Below, piece by piece: positions 21,651 to 34,989 of a stretch of DNA of 64,000 bases. This stretch comes from Sipunculus nudus (Eukaryota; Annelida; Sipuncula; Golfingiida; Sipunculidae), in assembly GCA_026874595.1 (NCBI GenBank), contig CM049316.1:8601839-8665838 (forward strand), in the 5' to 3' direction. Position 1 is the stretch's first letter, and each line of letters opens with the position of its first letter. The notes beneath the pieces are model-generated. The model worked only from the letters and a program-made list of their open reading frames with translations. It did not search any database and was not told the DNA's origin. The position numbers and the translations under genes are program-made.

Positions 21651-23154
21651 AAAATGTAAAATAAGAATAAATTAAATGAAAAAAAAAGTGTTGCGGAACG
21701 GGGTATCATATAGCACAGGCGCTTAAATTGCTATTTGTGTAGATTCCGGTTAATTTGTTTCTTTTCTGGATCACTTTCTTATAACTATTACTTATCTGAC
21801 ATGTTCCAAGCGTTCTTCGCACTATTAGGAAATGACCCAGAAAAGTAACAAATTTAACCGAATTCTTGAACTTGATTTGTTGTAACATTTTCTTTTATAT
21901 CAATGATGTTTGTATATCCATCATAATTCTAGGAAGAGAGAATTACTTCATTGGGCTGGCTTTATTTATATGTATATTTTTCATAAATAAATATAATGAA
22001 AGAAATATAAATACTTTGAAGAATTTTCCAAAGTTTGCTGGTCTTCGAACGATTTTGCATCATGTCGTTTTTGTATTATTGAGTGCATTTGCTATAATTT
22101 TCAGCCATTAGAATTTTACTAATGAATCCAAGACTGTCTCGCCATTTTGCATCTGAATGTTTAGTTCTCAAACGTATTCCAGTTAGCTGAGAAATCTCGC
22201 TGCACTTCCCGCTCATGTGCTCAGCAACATTTTCTCAATCGGAACTTCATCTCAAGTAGCTCTTTGATATCAAACTACATAATAACACAGGAAAACTCAG
22301 GATTGAAAAAAAAAGTTTATCAACTTTTAACTAGATGGCATGTCTCATAAAATACATTTAATATGATCATCTGCATCCTGGTCTATCATTAATGTGTTTC
22401 ATATAATCCCTAATAGTAAACAACAATTTTATTTAATTATTTATTTTTCATTTTTATTATTTAATTTTCGGCCATCCTTGGAAGATCCAAAAAGCATCAG
22501 TAATTGCAAGGTAATTCCCTGTTACTCATTTACAACAAATTCCTTTTACATTACTTTTCCTTAAAGTTGTTATTATAAACCAATATTTTTTCTTGTTTAT
22601 TGTTATGTTTTTAACCAAATCAGCTACAAGAGAAGGGGGGTAGGACAGTTTGATCCAGCTAAAGCCACCATAGAGCTGGCTGGCTGCAGAGTATGCCTCG
22701 CTCCAAACATGCATAATTGGCCTTAAAATTCACTGAAAGGTCAACAAGGGCTACATATAGAGGGGCTTCAGTATAGCCAAGGTGTGACAGATTCTCATTA
22801 AAGGTCAATAAAAGCTACAGCTTTTGGTCAATTCCTTTCAAATTTTAAAATTTAAAAGCTGAAATCCTTACGTCTGCATTATATGAGCCTTAAATTAACA
22901 GTATTAACAGCAAAAAAAAAAGAAAAAAAAAAGTGCCATGGCCAAAGTTCGGCCACATTAAAGGTACTGATTTTATATTTATGCGAATAACTAATCAAAT
23001 CTAAAATCAAATATAATTTTTGGTATACAATCGACTTTTGATTAAACGAAGTTATATCCCTAAAAAAGTATCTAGTTTCAGCAATTCTTATACAGGCGAC
23101 CGACACAGGACCACGACTACAGCTCAGATGACTTATACTCAGCTGAGATAAAAT
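21651..23154. other. Non-coding spacer before unit B
   Basis: AT-rich, with A-rich runs near 21,680, 22,308 and 22,912. Short CTCAGATGACTTATACTCAGCTGAG-type text near 23,120-23,145 repeats what is seen near 3,980-4,010. No gene was recognised. Confidence 0.35.
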
Positions 23155-23531
23155 TAAATCTTAATCTCTTTAGTTTTACAGGGCTAAAAATTAAATATAA
23201 AGTTGGTTACTGGCAATGTTACAAAGCGATTAGATTGATCCGCCAACAATGATTCTGCGTCGCAACATGCATGTCCAATTGCCAAGCCCATTTCTTTTAT
23301 TTAATTAGTCAATAAGTCGCAGGGTTCCCGCTACACATAAAATTCTACCATACTGATATAAAATGATCTGTATTTTTATTATATACTCATGTCTGCAGTT
23401 TTGGTTAGGGGTGATATCCCATCAAAACAGCTTCCAATCCTTGGCACGCAGTTCAACGTAACGAATTAAATATCAGACATTAATGGTACAATTTATTGCG
23501 AGCGAGTGGCATCAGAAGTGTGACCTGGAAT

Positions 23532-26500
23532 TCAAAGCGTCTGCTCTCGACGACTCGGGAGTGTCGTTCCGGTGACGTTCAGCGTAACCTTTTCATTATT
23601 GCTGTTAGATTTGACCAGACACAAGTACACAGCCAGAGGGATGGCTGATAATACTGCAAGAAATCCATTAACTGTAGCTCCCCAGGCAAATCCGAGACTG
23701 TCGTACAAGACGCCACAAATTGGCAAGCCTAGGCATAACCTGCAATAGAGTCAATAATTTGATTTGGCTATTTTGTTCAAGAAAGTGAGAATTCGAGGAG
23801 GATAAAATGGTTCATATGTTGTTTCGGTAACCAGGCTGAAGGAAGAATGATATCTAATGGTATTTTACAGGGACAAATGGACAGAAACTGTGAGACAAAC
23901 ATTACATACAAAAAATAATAAATAATGAGTCACTTGATCATAATGTATTTCGAACTTTGAGCCTCAGGATAAGGAGGTGAAATTGGACTTAAAATACTCA
24001 TGACTCAGGACCAGAAATATATGCAAAGCCATCACATACCCGAGACTCTGTGCTGAATTGAAGCAGGCCGCCACCATGCCGCTGGTAGCCAGGTCATCGG
24101 GATACCCAGAATTACTGCAAATTGTTTTAGTTTTTATTATTGTTTATTATTTTTTAATTATAATAGAAGCTCCCAGACCCGAGATCTCCATTTAGTAAGC
24201 GGCGAGACTGCGATAAAAGGCAATTAGCTAATAATAACTGGAGACAGTGTATCAAAGCTAAATTATTGTTTTATTTATATTTTTGAAATAAACGATGATA
24301 TTTTCCCCAAGAAATCCTTGAAAAAAAAACACGTCTCCCGTATATTAAAAAAAATGAATGAAAATATCGCTAAAAAATAATCACTTAAAATGCCGTTACC
24401 TCGCAGCCTGTCCAAGCTGACTAAAGGTCAAAGATGTAACAGACGAGAAAACTCCACACAGCGCCAAACTCAGTATTATTAACCACAGATGTTTGCTGTC
24501 AAAGAATTAAAAAATGACGTTTCTTGGACGAAAAGAGAAAAAAAGGAATATATATATATGTATATATATATAAAATAAATATAAAATATTAGTGTTAATT
24601 ATCAACTTTTATGATGCAATATTTATCATGGTAAACATATTTGTATTCAAAATTTATTTAGCTATTGTGGTTAATCATTTTTTACAACTCATTATATTTT
24701 TAGACACTCCTTTGTTGATATTAAAATGACTGCTATAACTTTGTATATGACATTCAACATCCGGATTTTTATGGCATTCTTTTTTTACCCTGGTATGGAA
24801 AAAAACGGCGCCGGACCCAAAAATAGAAACATCACACCTGACATCATCACTCCAGTCAACAAGAGGGGAAGGGCAAGAAAACGCTGAAACATATGAGAAA
24901 ATAATATAAAATAATACATTAAACAGGCAATAATAAGCAACATTCTCATCGACATGGTCACGTATCAACAGGGCGAGGGTTAAATTTGTCTGGCTTTTAA
25001 CTTTGGTTAAAAATAACGGATGAAATCGGTTTACAATGGTATTATTGAAAGGTATGTTTAGCGCTCTGATCGCACACCGCGAAATTAGTGTAGGTTGCCT
25101 CTCGCTCATTCTCTCTCTCTTGGTTATATTTAGAATACACAAAGCTTGATAATAAAGGTTCTGAAAAAATACGTATGCAACTGTTCTGTGAAGGAGAAAG
25201 AATAATAAGAATACACTACTTGTACACCTGCTAATCCATATAACACATAAACAGGTTTACACCGGTTCACGTTCAGCTGAAAGGTTACGATGGATACTCA
25301 CATATTTATCTCCCAGGTGACCTACTGTCGGAGTTGTAAAAGTGAAGGTCACTGCATATACGAGAAACACTGCACCGACAGCAAGAGGCGTCAGGTTAAA
25401 CTGAAAGAAAACATAAATAATCATAAAACAAATAATACATCAAACCACTGTGTACTCTACGGTGAGATTATACAACGAGGCTTTTGACGTGGTGAGTGTA
25501 ATGGTACTGAGGAGGAGGAATTAGAATAATCTTCATAAAAGAAGCACAGTGAACTCACTATAATATGGATACTCTTTGAACTGGTTCACACGACCGACCT
25601 TAGGTGCCAAGTATATGGCGGCAATTACCACAACATGAATAATGATATAAAAATGACTTCATGGAGGTGCCAACTAGTAGAGTTGCCACTGTATAAGAAT
25701 AGTCTTCGCATATAAGAATATATTTACACTGTACCTGTTCACGTTAAAGATTTGTGCCTTATGAACCAAGTCAACTTGTAGCTGATTGTAATGACCAACC
25801 CATGATAATAAATTTAACGGAAAGTATAAGTGTAACCCATGCTAAAGAATGTTTACCGTTCCCGGCATGCATTTCATTTACCTGAAAGAAGATTCAAGGC
25901 AGTATGGGACTTTACTAAAGGAAAATACTTCCTCCTCCACCCCCACCACTGAATTAGATGAAATAAGAAGATAATATTATATAATTAATAAGCATAATGC
26001 GTACTTCTTTGAGATGGAGGGCCAGCGTCAGCTGGATGTATCCGAACAACATCCCTGCGACAATCACCACCTGGAAGCATAGAATGGCCACCAGGGGTCG
26101 AAAAAGAAATCGACACATCGGCGCGTTTGGCCGAGTTTGACCTGTAAATACATGTGCATAATTATGGATTACCTGTAATATCCAAAGAAATTCATACGAA
26201 AATGCGGATTTTTTCTTAATTTCGTGAGAAACAAAGGTCGTAACCGCATGGATTCATGCTGCCTGACAATCTTAATGGGAATTATTTTTAACTGATATCC
26301 CTTTTCAAAGAGAGATTTGTTTACTTCCTGCGTCAATAACATTAATTTTAGGCATGGATATTCAGTTTCTGTATCCTTTCACAAATTTTCTCAAGAGAGT
26401 CCATCCTACACTTTGAAATTGATATTACAGCAGTCAAATCTTGTCTGATATAAAGTAATCTTTCATCACGAACATGATCTCCATATATAGGAACAATGTC

Positions 26501-29500
26501 CTGAATTGACTCTCCCGAGCAAAACGTAACTATAAGTGCTTGGAGCCAAAATCAAGACAATTTATGTTGGCAGCGGAGGACCTGGAAACAGCATAGATTA
26601 AACTTCAGGATCACTATAGTTTTGAATAAAATAACGTCCGGGGTATTCATGAATCTGTTATACGAGTAATACAAGAATCAATCAAATGACCAAAAACTGC
26701 ATTTTGAAGTGTTTCGGAAGCCGGCAGTTTCGAACAGACTGTATTTAAATATTTGGGACAGTTTATTTTTTGCATTCTTCGGCCAATATACTTGGATTCC
26801 GTTAGCATTTCTGTGTGTGATGGATGGAGACTGGCCGTACCTCGCTCTACATTCATTGCTGCTGCCCCGACCAGACCTATAACCAGCAGAGGTATAGCCG
26901 CAGCCACGAATGTGAACATGTAGCCGACCGACTGAAAACAAAAGTATCACAACAAATAGCGCATGTTTGATAAATTACTACGCGGACTAAAAAAGGTCAG
27001 ACTAAAACTATTATGAATTACCACCACCAATGCGCAATGGTGACGATATGAATCTGATATCATTTGTTTTTGTATAAATATAGGGTTAATACAAATACCA
27101 AACCGTGTATGGCTAATCTCGACGGGTTCGAGGTTGAAAAGTAAGTACTTCTGCAATTGCATGGATTAATCGATTGATAATCCTTTTTTCTCACATTTAT
27201 AGAATCACACTACTGGCTAACACTAATCCGAATGTTTAAAAAATAATAAAAACTTGGAAATATAGAAGGAACCACATAAAAAATCAAAATACATTAATAT
27301 AATTCATAAACTTGGTGTTTGTTTGCATATGACAGAAATACTAGATTTGATCGGGCAACTATTTGTCAAGGAGAATCTTAAAGGGCATGAGAGAAAAAAG
27401 GACGGGGTGGTATTTTGTAGTTATTGGGTGTGGTTTGCTTTAAAGTAGAACAACGCTGAAACGTCATTTCCTTTTACGTTTTTGAATGGATTATGCCCTG
27501 GAAGGTCAGACGTTAAGGCTTAACTCATATACATGTAGGAACAAGCCGTTATATTTATATAAATCAAGATGACCAACCCAACAGCCTTTTTTGTACACTT
27601 TCAGGTAGATAAACCAACTGTTCATCTGAAACGGGATACCTCGTCTTGTGAATGATCATATTTCTATAGTAATAGTTGTTTGTATCATATTTGAAAGAAA
27701 CACAATGCTCATGTGTTAAAAACCACTTGAAACCTACCTGGTAGAGTGCGCCACCAACAAGAGGTCCAACAACATAACCAATAGCCCCGCTGCTCTCTAG
27801 AAATCCCTGTGACACGAAGGGAGGTAGGTTAAGTGACGTCATGTAATCTTATATAACATTTAATATTTAGGCCTGTTTACAGGACTACCTTTAGTGGTTT
27901 CCTTTGTGTCGTTATTGCTCTGTGTGTGTTTAAATATAGAATCATAAACTCACGAACATTGTTCCCGTCTGTTCCGGAAACAGGATCCCGATGATTGAGT
28001 AACTGGCTGTGTAGTAAGCAGCTGCTCCAGCTCCCTCTACCGACCGTGTCAAGAATGACATCACAACAAATATCGGACCCGGTGGACAATACTCAAGGAC
28101 ACTGTAAGGTATAAATACTTATTCTTATATTTAATAAACTATAAATTAAAAAAATTGCTGGAATTTGTTATTTGCACGTGAGATAAACCTGAAAGAAATG
28201 TCGCAAAAGCTGAACGAGGTTGTTTTCTTAGAACGGACATAGAATCACATGATCTTGTAATTTTACATAATGTAAACCATTAACCGTTCACAAGCTTCAA
28301 AAGGATATTATTTCGTACACAAATCACCCATGTGGCTAATGATTTATAAGAACCTACTAGAAAGCATTTTTATTTTCACAACTGGCTCTGTACGAAGCGC
28401 CATAGCGACATAGTAATGGATGACGTCACGTGCAAACAGTTCAATGACGAGGCTTATGAATCCACTCAGTATAAAGGACTGGACTTTGCCTATTTATTAT
28501 TTGAATAACATAATCCAGAAAGGCACCCCTCTAGGCATCCATTATAAATTTTTAAGGACATGAAATTTATATAAATTTAATGTTTTATATACTTTTGGAA
28601 ACACGGTATATTATATATTATCATGTTATTCTCAGATTTACCAGATTTCTTTAAAAAGACATTTTGTTTCTCCCACTCACCCAAAAAGAACGGAACAACA
28701 AGCACAAATGATCACACCTGTTGTGTACATAAAACGAGGCCCCGTCTGTACGATCTGAAACAGGCATCATATAAATAAGGAGCAAAAGTACCCTGCATGT
28801 GCTTACATCTGAACATTGTGTGGAAATATGTGACAGAACCGAGGTTTGCCATCATTCACAGCGCAGGTAACAACTTGTATTCCTTTAAGTATTCCTTTAA
28901 ATGACGGGGGAATATGTGAAAAAGAATCTAAAAAAACCCTCACATACAAAATATCATTAACATGACAGACAAGCGTCAGGAAAATAATGGCCGAACATAT
29001 AAGTATGTGTGATTGTTGATATTGCAAATATAACAAACATAAATAACACCTGAAATCAAGGTGATTTTCACTTTAAAACCTGTAAACAAACACATAAAAT
29101 TAACAAAATAGCCTTTCCCTTATGAACCTGACCTGTGCGTGATACATCTATTAGAACTGCCCCATGAGGGATCTTTGCAATAAACGTTATAATTTTTCCT
29201 TACGTACAAGTTTACCCCAGAGCGGTGAAGTGGTCATCTTCATCAACTCGAAACATGCGATAACCAACCCCGTCAACTGCGGTCCCACAGCTTTTTGTTG
29301 GGCCTGACAAGTAAACCAAAATAACTCATAATGGCAGTTGGTAAATATTTAAAATATGCAATGGAGAAATTTGTTTTGAGATAGATGGTAAGTTTTGGAT
29401 CTGAGATAGATGAGCTCGTTCTCCTTTGATTAATGCCCAAAAATAACTTTTAAAATAATGCAATTTTAGTCTTCATATAATGAAAGGCTGTAATGAACTG

Positions 29501-30331
29501 CACAGCAAAATATGTTTACAAAGCAATGGTCAGATTTCTCGCTATCCTTTGGATTTATTCAGTTTTATGAGTCATTTATATTTTATGTCCTTTTATTAGG
29601 TTGGCTTGCAATCTAAGACATGGCCGGTCCATTCTTGAGGCCATCGACAGAAAGGGGCAAAATGTTCACCATGTGGGATCTTGATGGGATTTTCAAAATT
29701 TCTTTTTTCTTTATAATGCATTCCGATGGACAGATCCAGTAATTACAGCGTACAGTGTTTTAATTAAGTGTACTCTTTCTGAAGATATTTAAAAACAAAA
29801 TCTAAATCGTACTCTAATTTGATTTGCGAAACCTTAACACTAAAACACATGATTTTAATAAATATTGGATTTTCAAATAAATGTATCGGTTTCAGTATTT
29901 CATTAAAAATATACTTTCTATTAAATTCAAAGTTGACATTGTCTAAGGTTGGCAAGGTTATAGTACTTCCAGGGGCGCCGGAAAGGCCCTGATTTGGAAG
30001 ACCTTTTTGTGATTTAATAAACCTGATAATCATCACATTATATAACCCAGAAACAGTGTGATTATTTCAGCATCTATATTTTACTCATATATTTTAATTA
30101 TAGAAAACAGGGTAAGGTGAACAATCGTACCATTGTTGGGAAAAACGGTCCAACCATGGCGAAGTAACAACCGGATATGAAGTCGGTCAAGGTCATACAC
30201 AAGAGGGTGACCTTGACACTCACTGGCAACTTCTTCTCATTCGCGCCAACATCAGCGGTTGCTGTTTCCTTGCTACCATGATTCTGGCAAATTGCTTTCT
30301 CTGTCAACAAAGGTGTCTCTTCCGTGGACAT
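23532..30331 (-). CDS. SLC18B1-like MFS transporter, copy B (12 exons, 462 aa)
   Basis: Paralogue of copy A with the same exon phases. Minus-strand exons: 30131-30331, 29208-29303, 28681-28754, 27954-28101, 27738-27806, 26841-26931, 26005-26141, 25302-25400, 24789-24883, 24400-24495, 24040-24114, 23532-23739. They total 1,389 bases with no internal stop. By hand comparison about 54 of 461 residues differ from copy A (roughly 88% identity) plus a one-residue insertion near the C terminus. Differences are concentrated in the N-terminal tail (about residues 21-42) and the last exon, while the EETPLL signal, GKLIVQTGPR, GPLVGGALYQ and GHLGDKYRF are kept. Both copies are therefore probably under constraint. 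Possible poly(A) signals (AATAAA on this strand) lie at 23,375-23,380 and 23,296-23,301. Same inferred role as copy A. Confidence 0.9.
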
Positions 30332-30482
30332 ACTGCATATTAAAAAAATGATAACATTTATAACTATGCAACTGTAAAACAATGTAATTTTTTTCAAAGG
30401 TACAAAGGTCGGCACAAAATCCTTGATTTTGGGGAACAGGACTGTATGGGTTATATTACAAATGCTATATCAACTTTCTCCT

Positions 30483-30494
30483 CCCCCCCCCCCC
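30483..30494 (-). promoter_or_regulatory. Poly(dG)/(dC) tract near start of copy B
   Basis: Twelve C on the plus strand at the same distance from the ATG as the tract of copy A. Confidence 0.55.
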
Positions 30495-30624
30495 GTTCGG
30501 CTAAAAAAGGTAAGAAACCCCAACCCCAATGTTCTGAAATTTATCAGTATGACATGTTCATTTATGACAGAAAGGAACAGCTACGTTGAAATGGCGGCGC
30601 CTATTTTAGAATGCGTTTATTAAG

Positions 30625-30728
30625 TCATATATATACATATAATTATATATATATATGTATATATATATATTTATATATATATATATATAGTACTGAGACA
30701 GTAATGGTAACCCCCCCCCCCCCCCCCC
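30625..30728. repeat. AT microsatellite and C18 tract
   Basis: Imperfect (AT)n from about 30,625 to 30,690 and an unbroken run of 18 C at 30,711-30,728. In unit A the second C tract is interrupted (18,541-18,560). Confidence 0.8.
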
Positions 30729-31606
30729 TTCTCCTATTAATGGATCCGCAACTGAAAATTACAATATATGCTGCTTCTAGGCCTAATGTATCATAAACGT
30801 GAGGACGATCAGTTCATAATATATACATTGCAATCGATACACTCCAGTCGCACTGTTGTGATCTGTAACCGATACTGCCAATTACATAAATGTTCGATTT
30901 AGCACGCTGAAATATATGCCTAAATATGGCTAGACAGGCAGAGTAAAAGAGTCACCGCATAGCGTGATACATCGGTCGATGCGGTGTTCTATTGACACGG
31001 ATTTATCGATAAGATCGATCGGGTTATCATGCATCTGTGCCCCTTACGTAACCTCCCCCCTCCCCCCTCTGATAACTACAACGTTCCTAATATGCTTTAA
31101 ACACTGAGCGGAGCACCTTTTGTAGGTTTAGTAAATGGTGCCTTTTTTCTATACTATTATACCTGCTGCATGCCCTGCTATATTTGCATTGTGTAGAATA
31201 AATCATTGTAAAGTACATTATAAATAAATGATTTAAATATTGTGCAAATACACAGTCCCCGCCCCCCTCTTTCTCTCCGCAGCTAACCCCTTATGTGTTA
31301 AACTAACCAAGTACTGGTTATGACGTGAGGCAAAAAGATATTCGCTCTGCTATGATAAGATAAATATTACCTTATATCGCTTGTCGGTTACAGTTTACTG
31401 GCAGTTTACAGCCGTCAAGATTACACAAATCAGCACATATGCACTGCACCTTCAAATAGTGGAGCTGGCCGAATTTCACCTTTATCTCTGTTTATAGCAC
31501 GCATGCCCAGGGAGTCGATCTGACTTGCGTGAAGCGGCCATCCGGCTCAGTTGGTCGTTTGATCTTTAATTGCACAATAAACGACAATGCATGATTACGT
31601 CAATGA

Positions 31607-31620
31607 TCACCAGGGGGCGG
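31607..31620 (+). promoter_or_regulatory. CTCF-like motif upstream of copy B
   Basis: TCACCAGGGGGCGG, a one-base variant of the copy A site within otherwise conserved sequence. Confidence 0.35.
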
Positions 31621-31639
31621 ATCCATCTGTTCTGAAAGA

Positions 31640-32510
31640 TAGATAAGATAAGATAACATTTATAAGCCTTCAGTTCCAGGAATATGTTGTTGACTGACAA
31701 TACATTACTTAAAAATAAATAAATACATAAAAATACATAAAAATACACATAACATTGACTATGCATTTTAAATAAAACAAGCATGTAAAAATGATGAAAC
31801 ATAATTCTGCAGGTAAAACACATTATTCAAAACATTTAATATCTAGAGGAGTCCTAATTAAAAATTTTAATACTGTATGGCACAAGAGATTTTTTAAAAC
31901 GAGTTGTTTTGCAAAATGTTGTATCTAAGCGTTTACATGAAGGTGAAAAAGCTGAACTCTGAATGTAGGGGATGTGTTGTGTCGTTCATGACCTTTGATA
32001 TGAAGGTCATTGATTTGGTTTCTTGACCTTTGATATGAAGGCCATTGATTTGGTTTCACATATTTCCTGGTGTGTGGCAAGAGAATTACTGGTTATTCTA
32101 CAACTTCTCTTCCTAGTATTATTTAACTGTTTCTTTAACTTATATGATATATTTGTAAACCAGCACTCCAATGCATAAGTTAGGACACAGGAAATTACTG
32201 AATTATAAAACGTGGTAATTATGTTTTTGTCAATTTTTTAGCTTTCTCAGATAATATAGTTAATATAATATTGTGTTTGCTTTCTTGGATTGATTCAACA
32301 CATCTTTTTTCCAATTCAGATTTCTTTCAATATTACACCCTAAGTATTTATAATTTTCTACAATATCTACATCTTCATTTTAGATAGGAACTGGGGTATT
32401 TACAGATTAATCTCCTTAAATAAAAAAATACTTCTTTAGACTTCATCTATTCAAAGATGGATTCAGAATCAATTTAAACGCTGAAGTCATCCCAAGTATC
32501 CCAAATAGAA
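31640..32510 (-). mobile_element. 5'-truncated LINE (CR1/Jockey-like), 3' part
   Basis: Present in unit B only. Minus-strand reading gives the C-terminal RT region of a non-LTR element: KYLGCNIERNLNWKKDV near 32,300-32,360, then a KKANTI...YLRKLK region, all broken by stops and shifts. The plus-strand left end is AGATAAGATAAGATAA, i.e. a short tandem tail at the element's 3' end. It interrupts sequence continuous in unit A near 19,520-19,620. Dead copy. Confidence 0.7.
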
Positions 32511-32638
32511 TTTAAATAGATTTTACATTAACTGAATCCCATTCCTGGTGGGAAAAACCATTTCTATTTTTTTAAACATGAGGTTGTGTGATTTGTTCAA
32601 AAACTGTTGGCACATCTATGTGCACTGTCAACTCGGCA

Positions 32639-32648
32639 GTGACGTCAC
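32639..32648. promoter_or_regulatory. CRE-like palindrome upstream of copy B
   Basis: GTGACGTCAC at the position where copy A has the E-box GTCACGTGAC. The flanking CGGCA and CCCACA are the same in both copies. Confidence 0.4.
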
Positions 32649-32990
32649 CCACAGAAAAATCCCCTGAGACTAAAAATTCTAGATCTCAACAGTAAATCTG
32701 ACACTGTAAGCCCCAACTTTTCAGCGAAGTATAAAAACGACATGTTTTGCTAGATTCAAGTCATTTCCAAATGTTGCCTGTGACATCACACTATGCACCA
32801 GCCAGTCACATCAGAGCCCTGTCTCTGTCCTGTCTGTCCTGGATGAAATGCTCCATACATGTAACGCCACCACGTGCTATCAGGTTTACCTAAGCGATAA
32901 TGAGAATGGATGCTGTTAAATAACGGTTCGAGGAATACAAATATGATGTGGCGGACAGGATTAAACATGACAAGCTTACCAGTCATCTTT

Positions 32991-33425
32991 GTAACGATCA
33001 GGTATCCACAAGCATTTGTGAAAATATGTTATACTTGGTCAATTTTTATGACAGGTCATGCAAATATCTAGAAATTACGCGAGAACTTGAAACTTTTTTT
33101 TGTTAATATTGAAACATCTCAGATACAGACACATGGTAAGTATCGGATACTTACATTTTGTTTGTTTTTTAAGCCATTGACTGGATGTAATCATTTTCTC
33201 CTTAGACCTGTAAATAAGTATCAGGCGTGAGGTCCATGTTATGATGTCATGTGTTTTAATTATCTACATGTTGAAATCCCGGGTCTGCCCAAGTAGAATA
33301 ATACACTCACAAATCCCTTGAAAAATCTACGCCAGGGCTTCCAAACTAAACTCGGTTTCGTAGAAAGAAATAATAATAATATTAATAATTATATTAACAA
33401 TAATAACATAGGAATAATAAGACGC
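32991..33425. other. Non-coding, nothing recognised
   Basis: AT-rich sequence with an ATAATAATAATATTAATAAT-like run near 33,370-33,410 between unit B and the exon 3 relic of the third copy. Confidence 0.3.
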
Positions 33426-33599
33426 CCGAAGAGAGCGGTACATAAAGCACACATAACACGCCGGAAGTGTACATAAAACGAGGTCCCGTGAGTACAATCT
33501 GTCAAAATAAACAGACTACCTGCACGTGCCTGAGACTTTTCCTTATCATGAGAAAATCATAGAGATGTGCAGCTGAGAAACGATCAGACAGCAGGGTTT

Positions 33600-34140
33600 T
33601 TTTTAGCGAACCTTTGTGCTTATGCGATGGTGCGGTGTCGTCCGTCGTATGTCGTGCGTCGTCTGTACGTTAACCATAGCTATCTCACAAATGACAGGAG
33701 CTAGCATTTTTTTTGCAATAATCAGTCACCTGAAAAACTCTATCCGATTTTGTTTATTTTTTTCTAACTGCATTTTCTCAGATTTTTATAGGGAAAAGGC
33801 TAAAAAAGCTTTAAAAATCTTCTTCTCCGAAACTGTCCAGCCAAATTGTCCAATATTTCAGAGAAATGATACCTAGAACAATCTCTCTCAAGTTTGTTTG
33901 AATGGTTCCAGTTCGCAGATTTTTGGCCGAGTCACAGGAAGTTGAACTTTGCCATCTGTCCAAAACAGCATATTAAAATTTAAATCTTAGAAACAGCTGG
34001 AGCTATCATCACCAAATTTTATGGCAATGTTGGTCACATAGGTCATATCTGAAATTGAAGTATTGGTGGCGCCACCTGCATTGGCCTTTTTTGTACGGGG
34101 TCATCAGTGCCTGTATCACACTTATCACACTGAGGGCTTC
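33600..34140. repeat. Dispersed repeat with GTCGTCCGTCG start
   Basis: Starts with a GTCGTCCGTCGTATGTCG-type run (33,635-33,665) and contains CTTCTTCTCCGAAACTGTCCAG near 33,820 and a similar phrase near 34,150. A full GGTGGCGCCACC lies at 34,068-34,079. It resembles widespread non-coding repeats of bivalve genomes in style; the family was not named. Confidence 0.4.
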
Positions 34141-34989
34141 AAAAAAACTTCTTCTCTGAAACCATATGGCCAAAATGTTTAATATCGCACAGAAATGGTC
34201 CTAGGGTAGTGCTTTCTGAAGTTTGTTCAAATGCTTTTTAAAAATTTAGATTTGTGATTAAAGTTACTCATCACACCAGGCAATGTTACAATAATGGATA
34301 TTCAGCTCTCTGTAGCTATATAAAGACAACTGTACATGGATTATAAATTATTGGTATCCCTACTCAACTTAATTCAAGAATTAGCCATCCATGAGATATA
34401 TCTGTATTTTAATTTTGCATTCAGTATGCATCTGTAATAATTTTACATGTATTCCTGATTTCTTTTTAATAAAAAGTCAGCTGAAAAGCATTTCGTATTG
34501 GGATTAATTTCACAGTTATTTCAAGTAAGGAACCACTTTTGTGTACAGATGGCAGCACTTGATTTACCATTGGCAGATTGCCAGTGCCTTGATGTTGGCC
34601 ATTAGCCAAGATGATGTCAGCTCTATAAATATTTTTGGCACAGGGCCAGGATTGGAAAAGTGCAGCCAGGTATAGGTCATTGGTTCACTCGTGCAGTAGC
34701 TACATTCTATTTATAGCTTTGGCAGACTGCTCACTGCGTCAGATTTGGCACCAAATTTCAGCTTGGATCTAGTTTTAGCTTTTGCAGACTGCCAACTGTG
34801 TTAGATTATGCAACAGGTCAAGAGTTCACTCAGTGCAGTAGCTTGAGACAGCAACTTGTCACAGTTTACTCGGCAACAACTGCCTTACACACCTAAGCCT
34901 CGTCAGCCCAGTGCATAAAACTCTGGGGAAGTTTGATGTATTGGCCTCATATTTTGACCTGTCTATGCGTCTTTGATGGTATTCTCATT
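34141..34989. other. Non-coding, nothing recognised
   Basis: Repetitive-sounding phrases recur (GCAGACTGC...ACTG near 34,725 and 34,785; GGCAGATTGCCAGTG near 34,572), but no clear unit or gene emerges. Confidence 0.3.

Larger units (their letters stand above)
23155..32990 (-). repeat. Tandem duplication unit B (SLC18B1-like gene plus flanks)
   Basis: Second copy of the unit at 4,640-20,060, with introns, exons and upstream DNA all alignable. It lacks the BEL/Pao and SINE insertions of unit A and has a private LINE insertion at about 31,640-32,510. Confidence 0.85.
30332..32990 (-). promoter_or_regulatory. Upstream region of copy B
   Basis: Homologous to 18,151-20,060. It holds a C12 tract at 30,483-30,494 (152 bases from the ATG, as in A), long AT repeats at 30,625-30,690, a C18 tract at 30,711-30,728, the CTCF-like site, the CRE-like site and a LINE fragment. 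No coding frame of its own. Confidence 0.6.

Noticed and set aside
20443-21675. Several overlapping 60-100 codon frames in palindrome array 1
   Set aside because: Frames appear on both strands with near-identical peptides because the repeat unit is palindromic at its centre. None extends beyond one or two units.
22879-23106. 75-codon minus-strand frame
   Set aside because: Runs through an A-rich stretch; Phe-rich composition from poly(T), no motif.
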